Shown here one piece after another: positions 1 to 11,436 of a stretch of DNA of 64,000 nucleotides (within the stretch, counting starts at the first letter, position 1; every line of letters begins with the position of its first letter). The notes beneath the pieces are model-generated. The model was not told where the DNA came from, made no database searches, and was given only the letters and a program-made list of their open reading frames with translations. The translations under genes and the position numbers were made by a program. The stretch is from Liolophura sinensis (taxonomy: Eukaryota > Mollusca > Polyplacophora > Chitonida > Chitonidae): the NCBI RefSeq assembly GCF_032854445.1, contig NC_088295.1, positions 15,487,385 to 15,551,384 on the forward strand. Reading direction: 5' to 3'.

Positions 1-1129
1 ACAACAAATGTTTTCAGTGATGCAGTTATCATTTGGTTTTATTCCCAGCCATTTTAGATCTGCATTAGTGCCTCTGTGTTGTTGTGTGTTTAAGAAGGCA
101 GAAAACATCGTGTTTCCATTGTTAGTCAAGCGCGAACTTCACCATGCCTTGGTTCAGCCATCAGCTAATGGTTTTGGCAGAATCGAAACACATCATTCTT
201 TGACCACTTTGAAGAAAGTCAGGAATTGATTCACAAATTTCCTTGAATACATTAAAAACGCTTGTATGAATTAACTGAGGTCTCAATAGCAACGTGTTCA
301 AGACATTGTGTCACTAATGATTTCATGCTCAGCTGGACCTTTCCAAAGCAATATTGTATATGGGTGTGAGCATTAATCAGGCTTCAGCCAGATTTGTCGT
401 ATTTATCCCAGCATTTCCGGAAGTCCCTGCTTGTAATTTTAGTCCACGCTGGCATGTTGCCTCCTGGTAATGACTTTGTCTTGGGAATACAATGCTGGCT
501 GTTTTATTCCCTCTCAATGCAGATGGCCTTTTCATGGCTTTGATGTGCTACTTTACGTTTGATCAGTCTGACATTTATTCTAAATTATTAGTTCATCAAC
601 AGCTGCCTTTAGTAATTATTGTTCTTTAGTCATTATAATTATTTTTCCATTTTCAGTCTGGTAGTATGTGGTTTGTCCCGGTAACAGGGATCTGTTTGCC
701 TCATCAACCACTAGGGAACCACATTTGCCATTTCCCAGGAGTCTGTGGAGCTGTATTTATATTCTCTGTATAAAAATCAATAACCTTCTGGCCACATATT
801 TGCCATTGATATACCTTCAAATTCATTGGCCTTTCTCCAGCAGGTATTAAATGTTTTGTCAAAACAAAACATAGGAAACATTATAATTTATATAACCTTA
901 TAATGCACTAAGCCATTCAGGCTTGAATCCCGACTATATCTGTTAGGATTATTTGTTTTTATTGTGTTTCCAAGCTTTGCTTGGAAGACTATTGTTCTTC
1001 CTCAGATTATGTTTCTTCTCCTTTGACACCTTTTTTAAAATTTTTTTTTGTTTTGTGAGAAAACTGCGTGTCACAGCTGTTCACTTTCTACACGCTACCT
1101 GCTTGAATATAAAACTTTACCCACCTGTG

Positions 1130-1920
1130 ACCCACTTTTCGGTCACAAAAATCTAAAAAAAAAACTTCTTCTCCAGAACTGCTGATCCCATTGCATTGAA
1201 AATTGATATGTATGTACAAGACTACTGGGGGTATCAGGATTGAAAATTTTGTGCAAATCGGTTGAGAAATGTGGAAGCTCGCTATTGGTCGTTTTAGTCA
1301 GGTGATGACCTGTGGAGGAATTTTGAAAAAGCAAGATATCAGTTAGATGTAGTTTGGCCTGCTGAAAATACAACCGTGGTTTTATTTTTTTCCTACGATG
1401 TATAGTTTTTCTTTAAATTGCAATTATAGCTCAGTTTTTTCAAATGTCACATGACCGAACACCCTGATAGCTATGAAGCTGAAAATTGGTCAGTGGATAG
1501 ATCAAGTACAGATCTTTATTTTGGACTGCGTAGCTACGACTGATTGTGTTGCCATTAAAATGCGTTTAAAACTTGTTATGTTATTCATAGTCAGCTGGTA
1601 AAATTGCAATATCTCTAAAACCGGTGAAGGTGGAAAAAGCAAAACAACATTGGGTAACATGGGGACTTCAAAGTGCCAAATATAGTAAATCAGCCTTTGG
1701 ATAATTTTTCAAGCACTCCAACTCCGGCATTTATTAAGACACTTCAACGATTTTCCCCATACATACAGTACACACTCAGCCATTTTCAGCTTCATAGCTT
1801 TGGCGGGTTTGTGTCACGTGACCTCCAAATATGGGGGGAAATTGTATTTTTTTCAGCCTTAAGGGCAATTCGCGACAAAACTGTGCATCAGACATAAATA
1901 AAAAGACCAGATTAGTGATC
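1130..1920. mobile_element. Partial, diverged copy of the 2784-4180 fold-back family
   Basis: 1150-1300 (cttctccagaactgct ... gaagctcgctattgg) resembles 3465-3590. 1670-1915 (gtaaatcagcct, catacatacagtac, atggggggaaattgt, cgacaaaa) resembles the left arm at 2838-3040. The same landmarks occur in the same order within each block, although the two blocks are in a different arrangement from the other copy. Confidence 0.5.
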
Positions 1921-1994
1921 AGAACATCAAACTATGCCAAGTAGCATACTTAAATTATTTAAATTCAGAAAATTTTAATCACGTGACAGATTTG

Positions 1995-2060
1995 GTAAGC
2001 TGGGATCGAACTCTGACATGACTAACTGCCTGAGCGATACAAGCCTGGCGTGATCTGCCT
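1995..2060 (-). mobile_element. Possible tRNA-like SINE head
   Basis: The complement reads tgtatcgctcaggcagttag then tcatgtcagagttcgatccc, spacing an A-box-like and a B-box-like element as in a tRNA-derived head. No acceptor stem, so not a tRNA gene. Confidence 0.3.
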
Positions 2061-2783
2061 AATGTCAATTTCCTGACATCAGTCATCTTCACGGTTCAAC
2101 TGCCCGAGACACATCTGCGTCATACCACACAGCCGGAAGACGGTTAGCATTTAATTCCTTCTGTAAATAGGCCAAGTCGGGGAAAATTTTGCTAGCATCT
2201 CTTTTACTATCTACTCTATTATATATGTAACTAAGTTCAATAGACAGTTGCAATTTTTACTTCAAATTTCCTTACACATTTTCTATACACTTATTCCTTC
2301 AGAGAGCATAAGTTATTGGTTGAAAATAAATACATAACCAGATACACAGCTTTGAAACTTTCAATGCGACCTTACACCGTGTATCACTGAGGCAGTTGGC
2401 GAATAGATCTATTCCCGCGAATAGATCGGCAAGATTGATGATACTGCACTATACCCATTGAGAAACAGCGATCCCTTCTCAGACTTATCATGCCTTTTTT
2501 TAAGAAAAAGCGCAAAAAACATGGCCCCTGAATCCATTACCTGCCATGCGCAGCATGACTGCTTTACTAAAAGCTCGGCTGTTGTCATAAAATGAACACC
2601 TGGACCAGAGCACATGTAGATGTCTGTCAATCACCGGGGCCTGGTTAGCTTGTAGTAAAGAAAGACAAGCTTTGCGTAAAACAAAGCTGACTTTCAGAAA
2701 TACATGCACAGCATTGGGCTGCAATGGCACTGGGTGACTTAGTTGCAACTGCAGTGATAATCCAGAGAACATATACATCATAC

Positions 2784-4180
2784 ATATTCTCCATAGCCAT
2801 TCATACCTTGTATTACACTATGTAGCTTGAATATGTAAATGTGCCAAATGTGGTAAATCTGCCTAAATTCAACATACATACAGTACGTGTATAGTCCTTT
2901 ATATACAGCGATTTTCAGGTTTAGAGCTGTAAGAGTGTTTTGTCACTTGATCTGCACAAATGGGGGGAAATTGTGCTTTTTCGCGTTTTGATTGCAATTT
3001 ACGACAAAAATATACATCGCAAGAAAAAAATAAAAGCGGATTTGTGATCGCACGTTGGGTGGCATACTTATTATTATTACAATATTTCTACATTAATCCT
3101 AGTCAGGAATGGGTTGCCTAATATGAATTATGCCTAATTTTTTTTGCTGGTATTAGACAAACTTGGGGTCTTTTCAGAAGAGCATAGAACTAAAAGATTT
3201 GAATGATCTGTGGTGGAGAAAGTGGAAAGTTTTTTGTGAGTGGATGCTAAAAGCTGTGTACAGATTGCTTGGAAGCCATGTAACTGCATGCAGTTCTAGT
3301 TATTATTAATAACTGTACCGAGTTTCTAGCGAAATTGCTCAATTTGTTTTATGAAATTTTAATATGTTTGTTTGTATGACTTGAAGTTGTACATCATAAC
3401 TTTTGGGTAGAAATGGTCACGTGACTTGGCAGCCTGTTTGGATTTTCATGAAAACTTAAAAAAATCTTCTCCAGAACGGCTAATGTGAATGAGCTGAAAT
3501 TTTAACTGCAGTGGTATAAAGCCTAGGTATATTCAGGATGTGATTTGCACTTTCTCCATTGAAAATTGTACAAGCTCGCTGCTGGGTGAAAACGTGAGTA
3601 AAAAATTTCTACACTTCCAAAGATGATGTCTGGCAAATATTTCTGTCCGATGCAGTTATGGACGCTGATTTCGAACATGCTATTTTAGCAGAACTGGAAA
3701 TGACGTTATCAAAACTGGAAGTGGGTACATCTCCTTAACCAATAAAGCTAGAAAAGCAATCTTAAGGCCTAACATCATCTTAAGGCAAGCAGACAACTTC
3801 TACATACCCGGAAGTGACCTCAGCAAACTGTAAGTAGTACATGCCAAAAAAAAACTGCCTTTTCTATGTCTTCAAAATTGAAAAACTTCTACTTCTTCTG
3901 TATTTTTATCGCAAATTGACATGTTAACGCGAAAATTGCAATTTCTCTCATTTTTGGTTAAATTCAGCTTTGGTCTCTCATTTTAGGTGTAAAGCTGAAA
4001 ATCGCTGTATTTAAAGGGATCTACATGTACTGTATGTATGGTGAAAATCTTTGACCTGTGTCAAAAAACGCAGGCCATGCATACTTTCGTATAGTGTGCA
4101 AAGGCAGATTTAGCACATGTGCCAGATTGACAAGCTATATAGTGTAATACAATGTATGAATGGCTATAAAGAATATACAC
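2784..4180. mobile_element. Fold-back (long inverted repeat) element, 1.4 kb
   Basis: Sequence at about 2784-3060 (from ctccatagccattcatacc) recurs as the reverse complement at about 3890-4180 (ending gaatggctataaag). The arms are diverged, with several indels. No transposase frame lies between. The unique middle (about 3150-3880) includes a segment shared with 1150-1300, so this belongs to a repeat family with a second partial copy nearby. Confidence 0.6.
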
Positions 4181-4689
4181 TTTCTAATTAACTTGGTGTG
4201 TAATGGATCATAAAGACACAATTTAATTAACCAAAGGTGATGTCACCTAGGCTGGAAATACTGGCATGAACCCCGGCATCGCTGCTTTAGCAGCTATATT
4301 TGGTATTATTTTTGTCATGATCATTCAGCTGCTGCAATGTTAAGAAATTTCTGGTGTAGTTTAAATAAATGTGTATTATATAGTTCATGTGAAAAGTAAT
4401 GTGTACAGGTATTATTACATCAGTATGTGTATTAATAATAGCTTTGTTATAGTGTGTTATTTCCTGAAAGGTTCTGGTTAAAAGAAAATTCCATTTGTCA
4501 GGCGCTGGTACCTGTGGGCAGTGGTGCATGTATCCTTAATTTCCTGATTGGGTATGCATCTTACTATTGAATGATTCCTAGGTTGAGGTTTAGTGCCATG
4601 CTAAAAACATTTTCACTTGTGACAGCAGTTAGATTATGAGGAAACCAGAATGCTCTCTGGAAACCACTGATTTTTTCAAGTACCTGACA

Positions 4690-4790
4690 AAAGTCTAAAC
4701 GAATCTGCCAAAACAGTGAGAGCTGGATTTGAACTCATAACCACAATGGTAAGGGACCTAATAGTCACATTGAACCATCTATTTACATGT
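4690..4790 (-). mobile_element. Probable tRNA-like SINE head
   Basis: The complement reads attgtggttatgagttcaaa then tccagctctcac, containing a good B box (agttcaaatcc). No clear tail was found. Confidence 0.3.
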
Positions 4791-6322
4791 GGCTGTTTAA
4801 GAAGATAAGATGTATCACATGGAAGCATATGTAAATGAAAACATTTCTGTTAGTCTGTATTTGTGCCATGGATTTCTAAATTATGGCGATAATATTGCTC
4901 TTAAGGAAAGATTACATGTATGTATGTCTATCAGAGTTGATCATTACTTAGAGGCATATGCCATAGATGGAAGCAAGAGTTAACTCCTGGCGTGCAGCAA
5001 TTCCTCTTACAGCCAATCATCACGATCGTATGTTACTCACACTTTCCTTAGCCAATTACATGCCTAAATACCTCTGATGCAATGTTAAACTGTAATACAA
5101 GAATCAATGAGGATAATATCCCAGAGCTAAAACCATTAAGTGCTACCCGAGTTACATGCAGGCCTGTACAGTCCGTATTTATCTGTAACTGCTATAGGCA
5201 AATGTTAACCATATATTCTCCAGTCAACCCATCAATTCACATGTTAGCTTGTGGGTCAATATGTGAAAATGCATTTAGAACTGAATTTAATTATTGTGAG
5301 GAAGCAAGGCAATACCTACTTATCTACATCTTGTCTGAAATCCTTTCAGATGGTTGCAGCTCAGCATGCACAACAGCTATAAAGCTGTAGTTATGTACAT
5401 TTAATACGTGGGCAACTTTGGGCACGTAAAAATGTACAGCTTTTCCTTTTTAGTATTTGTGTTATCAGTATAAGAGGACAACATATATTAAGGTATGAGT
5501 TTGAGTGTCTTAAACAGATTGGACTTGAAACTTATACCATGCACCATTCGTATGGAAGAAAAAGAATGGTCAAGGGAGGCGACTGTATCGCTTGCATAGT
5601 GCATAACCTGAAGTTTTCACACACTCACCTTGTGCTCAGCATCCCATACCCCAGCCCATGCAGCCTGCTGGTCAGATCGGTTAACTTTTACTGTTTAGTT
5701 CCGGAATAGCTGTATTCTCCAGACAGAAAGCATCCTGTACTTGCCAACAGGGTAGGCACGGTGATGTAGGTAGATGTGCAGTAGAGACTTGTGTCATTAA
5801 GGAAGAATTGTAGCTAAACTGTTTGCAGAGGCTTATTGTAGGAGTGTTATGTTCTTGGATGCTGGGTATTGATTCTCTCGATCACACTGCCTATCATTGC
5901 TATAGCCACCGTTTACCAGTCCATCATAGGACTGGCTGCCATAACAAAATAGCCATTGTCCAAGTGGATTTAACCACTTGAGCGGCAAACTTTTCTCGTC
6001 TTTATTTGTAGGGATTCACTCCAGATGATGAAGTCATTTATTTATGGTCTTGACGTCCTAATCTCCAATTGTCCGAGGCTGTCTCTTCAATCCTTCCTCC
6101 CCATGTCAGTCCACCCAACTCTTATCACATTCACGAAAACTGTATATACTGTTTTCTCCTCTACATGTATGTTCCTTGGAAATAACAAAACTGTTGCACC
6201 AAAAAGATTATTAATATCAACTGTTTTGGGAGACTTGTGGCATTTGTTGTCTAAGAATATCTGTTAGTGTTATTAAATTTGTTATTTTTGCTTAGATACA
6301 TGTATTATAGAATCTGTGTCTG

Positions 6323-6347
6323 TTTTTTTTTTTTTTTTTTTTTTTTT
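6323..6347. repeat. Poly-T tract, 25 bp
   Basis: An uninterrupted run of T; it may mark the A-tail of a minus-strand retrosequence, but no body is recognisable beside it. Confidence 0.9.
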
Positions 6348-6685
6348 AAAGTGAGGTCTCCTTGACATGTTTCAGTTGCTTGTATGGAGATTTCCACTTC
6401 TTGAAAAACAATTCAGTTTTGTTTTGATAACTCCAAAAAAAAAACATTTGCAAGTTTTCTTTTACTAAATATGTGTATTATGGTACATAGGCCTTTTCTC
6501 CTTGCCATTTTCATTTCATGAAGGGACCCTCAACCACTTTGGTAGAAACATTGTTCTCTGTCCCTTACCAATAAGGCATGTCTGTGAAGTTCATTCAAAT
6601 TTTTGTCAGGTGCCTAGCAAAGGGAATTAATGTAATAATTTTTTTTTTTCACTTTTAAACCCCACTAGTAACAGCAAAAGAGGTA

Positions 6686-6836
6686 TATTATTTGATTGGT
6701 GTTTTACGCCGTACTCAAATATATATCACTTATACGACAGCGGCTAGCATTATGGTGGAAAGAAACCAAGACAGACAGAGCTTGCCACGTATGGACGGAG
6801 AGGAAGCAAGCATGAGCTCAAAAGAGGTATACACTA
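6686..6836 (-). mobile_element. SINE copy, same family as 16824, minus orientation
   Basis: Reads tgattggtgttttacgccgt, then cttatacgacagcggctagc and gcaagcatgagctc, which is the complement of the family's 3' half. Confidence 0.6.
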
Positions 6837-7179
6837 AATAAGTTTATAAAGTTGACATACATTTTTTGGTTGATTTGTTGTCTGTTTAAACCCAATTTTC
6901 TGAGTGGCTGCAACATGTTAAGTAGTTTGACTGATTTATTTGATTAGTGTTTAAGGCTGCACATGACACATTTTCACGGCAATGATTCTGTAAATTGAAG
7001 GTGGAATACAAACAAAAAATGTTTCAGGTACTGACATGTAGCCATTGCAATGCCCCCTACAACAATGCTCATTTTCCTCATTAAAAACTTTTAATTTGGT
7101 CAACTGTTGCAGGATTATCAACAGACATACGAGTTTTTCATCTGCAACAAGATCGATTACAGACTTTCTGTCTTGGAAC

Positions 7180-7790
7180 TTCAAGGTGGAGAAAACATAA
7201 AAATGACATGAAGTTGAGATGAAAGTGTGCGAAAAGTTAGTCCTAAATGCAGTCTTTGATATTTTTTCCGATTTTTCCTTAAGGAGAAAAAGACACTTGA
7301 AATTAATTTTTGTATGGTGGGTATTTAGGACCACCTTTTGGTATTTATAGTCTTTGTTTAATAATGTCATAAATGAGGATGTAAGACAGGTTTAATAAAT
7401 ATTTTTGCACTAGAATTTGTTCTTTTCAGCTTACAAATGTATTAAACCTCAAATTGGATCATATTTATATTTTTAATATGTTCATAAATATTATCATAAT
7501 TTAGGTTAAATGCATATTTTTCGATATAAACAACAAATATATATTGAAATAAATTTATTAGACAAGCATGACATCCTTATTTAGAAAATTATTATGCGAC
7601 AATGATAAATATCAAAAGTTGGTCCCAAATACCCACCGTACAAAAATATTTTCAAATACCCTTTTCTCTTGAAAAAAAAAAATCCAAAAAAATATTAAAG
7701 ATCATATTTGCAGATAAGTTCTGACGCCCTTTCATCTGATTTTGGCATCATTTTTATGTTTTCTTCTCTTTTAAGTCACCTTTTGTAATT
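7180..7790. mobile_element. Second fold-back element, about 0.6 kb
   Basis: 7180-7400 and 7555-7790 are inverted copies. Landmarks are gtatggtgggtatttagga on the left versus tcccaaatacccaccgtac on the right, and gaaaacataaaaatga versus its complement near 7753. The central 150 bp is very AT-rich. The 139-codon minus-strand frame at 6951-7370 lies partly in the left arm and is not a gene. Confidence 0.6.
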
Positions 7791-10700
7791 CTTAAAATCG
7801 TAATATTATATTAATATTTCTTTAATGATATATTGATGGTCTTTCTCTTTGGTTCATCTCATATTTCAATGTTTATTGACATGAATGGATTGAAGATGAT
7901 ATATGACTTTGGATCCCCTTCTGTCTCAGTCCTCCGTTATGTTGGACAGAAAGTTCCAGCTCGGCCACATTACTGTGTTCAACCTTGTTTTCCCTCAGAC
8001 ACAGTCTGTCATGGACAACATGAGTTCTTTCCAGAGAAGAGTGCCAACATGGAAGACAATGGTGTGAGGTTGAATGGCAGACCTGAGAGGATTCAAAGAA
8101 TTACTGGCAGAGGTCCAGCTGTCTGGAAAAGAAACTGGTCACCTTTTTTTGATTGAAAGGGAAAACTGAAGGGTCAGCCAAATCTCTAATATTAGGGCTA
8201 TAATGGTAAAGTCTGACAGTGATTGCCATGGAAACCAGTAGGTAGAAAAACTGGTGCTGATTATAGGGACTGAGGATAGTTACTGAGTTGTCTGAAGGCC
8301 CAGTTGAAATTCCTTGAATTGTCATACACAGGCGCTGTAATAATGAGTGTGTATGATAGTCTGTCATGCTCAACCTCTGTGACCAGACTCTGCTCAACCA
8401 ACAGCTCTCAAATCTAATGCTGCCCCAGCTTTTTCTTGATTGCCTGTTTCTGTAATGACCTCTAATTCCATGACCCTATCATTTTCCTTCAGCTCTGGTG
8501 TGGCATTTCACATATCCCTTTTCAGAAAGCCATTTATTCAGTCCGTCTGTCCGACCATACTCCCTTTCATGTCATAACTGTCCAGCGGTAGTTCTCATTT
8601 GGTGTGACCAGGGTCAGTAAATCATTCTCTAATTGACCGGTATGTCCACTACCTTGTCCACTCAGATAGCCCTCTGCCTAGGACCATCAGCAATGACACT
8701 TTACTACGTGATATAGGTCTGAAAAGTATCCCTTCCAAAGGACACAAAATAACTAACTTGTCTGGCAACTTTCTCCACAAAAATGATTATGTTTTTATCT
8801 TCCCATACACTACCCTCTGATCCGCTGTGACGAAAACTTTAATGTACTTCATGACAGGTAGCATATTAGTGTTTGATGAATATTTATGATGAGTGTTCAT
8901 AATTATGATGGTTGTTTTGGGGATTAATTGTTGTATGGTTGGAACTGCCTTTGTTGCTACACCGTGTCCACCAATTACACTTATAAACTTGCATTCAGAC
9001 TATTTAATTCTCTCATTCTGGGATTATTTTCTGTCTGAGATTCTACAGTGGGTATGTGAACTATATCAGTATCGCAAAATAAAACATCTTGTTTGGCTCA
9101 CATGAATTCCATCCTCCTATAAGATATTGCATGTTTCCATGAGTCCAAATTGAAATTTGCAATAAAATAAGAAAATGTAATTCCTTAAGAAAATGTAAGA
9201 TGTTTGTAAGTTCAGAATGTGCAAATCAGCACAAAAGTAGATTTTTGACAGCACAACTGCCTTGACAATATGAAGAATACCATTCACCCAACACTGCGTG
9301 TGCAAATAACACCCATTTGCAGTAAAATCCATTTGAGAATATTGTGAATCCATGAATAGTGTAAAACGAGATTCCTTTATTTGCATTAAACATACATTGT
9401 TTATGTAAGTACATGAAGAGTTTGCTCTGTTTAGGATTCTGATGGTATTGAGTGCTGATGGTCATGTGATACTTTGTCCATTATAAATCCCAGAGTTACT
9501 GCCAAGTACACATGGATTCACGGAATTTGCTGTATACTGTGACTGGGTCATTGTGCTTTGTTTTTACTGGAAATGGGATTGCATTGTACAGGATTGGTGT
9601 AGTTCCAAAAATGCTGAAATGCTATAGTAACATGGAGACAGAGATTGATATGAGGCCTTTGATGTCTGCCGCCTGTCAGTTTGCCCTCCATGACAATCCA
9701 TCCACATTGCTGACAATCATTGCTCTTGCCTTTTGTCTCAGGAGCTACATGAATTTATGATAGTTGTAATGTTAAGCTGGAGTTTTGTACCAGTTCTCGG
9801 AGGGAATTAGGCACAGACTGGTGAATAAATAGCCAAATGATATAGCATTTCACCCGTTATTTAAACAAAGAAAAAATTGGTGCTTTTCCTAACTAAATAG
9901 TTCCTGATTTGATTTAATTAACTTCAGATTATCCCAAGTGGATTGAGCCAAATAATCTTGGAAAATTTAAATGTATGTTTTAATTGAATGCCTTTATTGA
10001 AGGACAGGAGATGACTTCACTAGAGCAGGCTTGAACTGAAAGACCAATGTTGACGTAATGTACAAAACATGACCTTTCTTTTTTTATGATACGTGGACAG
10101 TGATTAAAATGATCACACAGGGAAAATGGATATGTTAACAGACATCCTTACAATGTTAGTGTTATTTTAGTCAATCAAATGGTTTCAGACTAGACCAAAA
10201 AATGCTCTGATAATGATCCTTTGCTTCTCCCCTTTCTCCAATGAGGAGTTGCTCCACGAACAGCTTGACGTCATCATCAAGCAGGTTGTTATTCCTACAG
10301 TAGCATCAAAGGTATTGTCAGCTGACCAAACTAGGCACTGATCCAGAGAGATAGACTTGTCAAGAATACGGATTCCATCTCTAAGTTTGGCGATGCCTAC
10401 TCAATATCAGTACATCTCCACTCAATCATTGCTTAAAAATCAACATGTATGTATTTGGATAAATAAATGTGATAGAACCATTTAAAGCCTTGGTCTGGCT
10501 ATATGCATTTTCACCTCAGAAGATCAGATGATTATGGTTGATTTTTTTATTAGTTATATTATTTATTTAATTATTGATTTAATGGATTAATTTCAGGAGG
10601 TAATTAAATGCAGTACTAAAGAACTTTTCACCTTATATTGGACAGCAGTCCAGTTTGTGGGTGAATGAAATCCCAGATATCAGACACATGCCAAAGTAGA

Positions 10701-10909
10701 GAGAGCTGGAGAGCTAGGGTTTTGTGGAATCGGTGGGACAGGCTAATTGGTTGCATAAAGACCAAAGCTTTCACAAAAAGGAGCAATATTTGTGAACCTT
10801 GGGTATTCTGAACTCCTTATGCCCTTTAAACTCTTCTTTATTTGTTTCTTGAACGATCATTGTGATTTCAGTTAGTGAAACTTCAGTATGAAGGATGTAA
10901 CTTGATGCA
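7791..10909. other. No gene recognised
   Basis: The longest frame is 107 codons at 7833-8156, with no known motif. No fragment of the SDR42E1 N-terminal half (GxxGxxG, YxxxK, GxYGPGE) could be read in any frame I inspected. Confidence 0.5.
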
Positions 10910-11420
10910 GTTACATATACATGTGCAGCACAGAGAGTGTGACTCAGATCCAGTTGAGAAGTTTGATGTTTTTGATTAGTTTTGGTATGTGTGCATGATG
11001 ATGATCACATTTATGGTAGTCCAAATATTACTATTACTGAGGGATTATTTCACGCACTTGTACTAGCGTCATAAAAGAGGTTTAGAATTGTTACATGTAC
11101 ATGTGCAGCACAGAGAGTGTGACTCAGATCCAGTTGAGAAGTTTGATGTTTTTGATTAGTTTTTGGTATGTGTGCATGATGATGATCACATTTATGGTAG
11201 TCCAAATATTACTATTACTGAGGGATTATTTCACGCACTTGTACTAGTGTCATAAAAGAGGTTTAGAATTGTTACATGTACATGTGCAGCACAGAGAGTG
11301 TGACTCAGATCCAGTTGAGAAGTTTGATGTTTTTGATTAGTTTTGGTATGTGTGCATGATGATGATCACAATTATGGTAGTCGAAATATTACTACTACTG
11401 AGGGGATTATTTCATGCACC
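10910..11420. repeat. Tandem repeat, 180/181-bp unit, about 2.8 copies
   Basis: The unit starts gttacat.tacatgtgcagc and contains cagatccagttgagaagttt and gatgatgatcacat. Landmarks at 10921, 11101 and 11282 set the period. Copies are nearly identical, so the duplication is recent. The third copy is cut off at a C-rich run (11419-11436). Confidence 0.85.
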
Positions 11421-11436
11421 CCCCCCCCGCCCCCCC

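Larger units (their letters stand above)
4181..6685. other. No gene recognised
   Basis: AT-rich. The 102-codon frame at 5082-5390 has no recognisable domain and no supporting splice or start context. Contains one possible SINE head and the poly-T tract. Confidence 0.5.

Noticed and set aside
6951..7370. 139-codon minus frame
   Set aside because: Lies partly in one arm of the 7180-7790 fold-back element; no domain.
10241..10311. Plausible short exon reading EELLHEQLDVIIKQVVIPTVASK
   Set aside because: No good acceptor, weak donor, and no match to SDR42E1 or any family I know.
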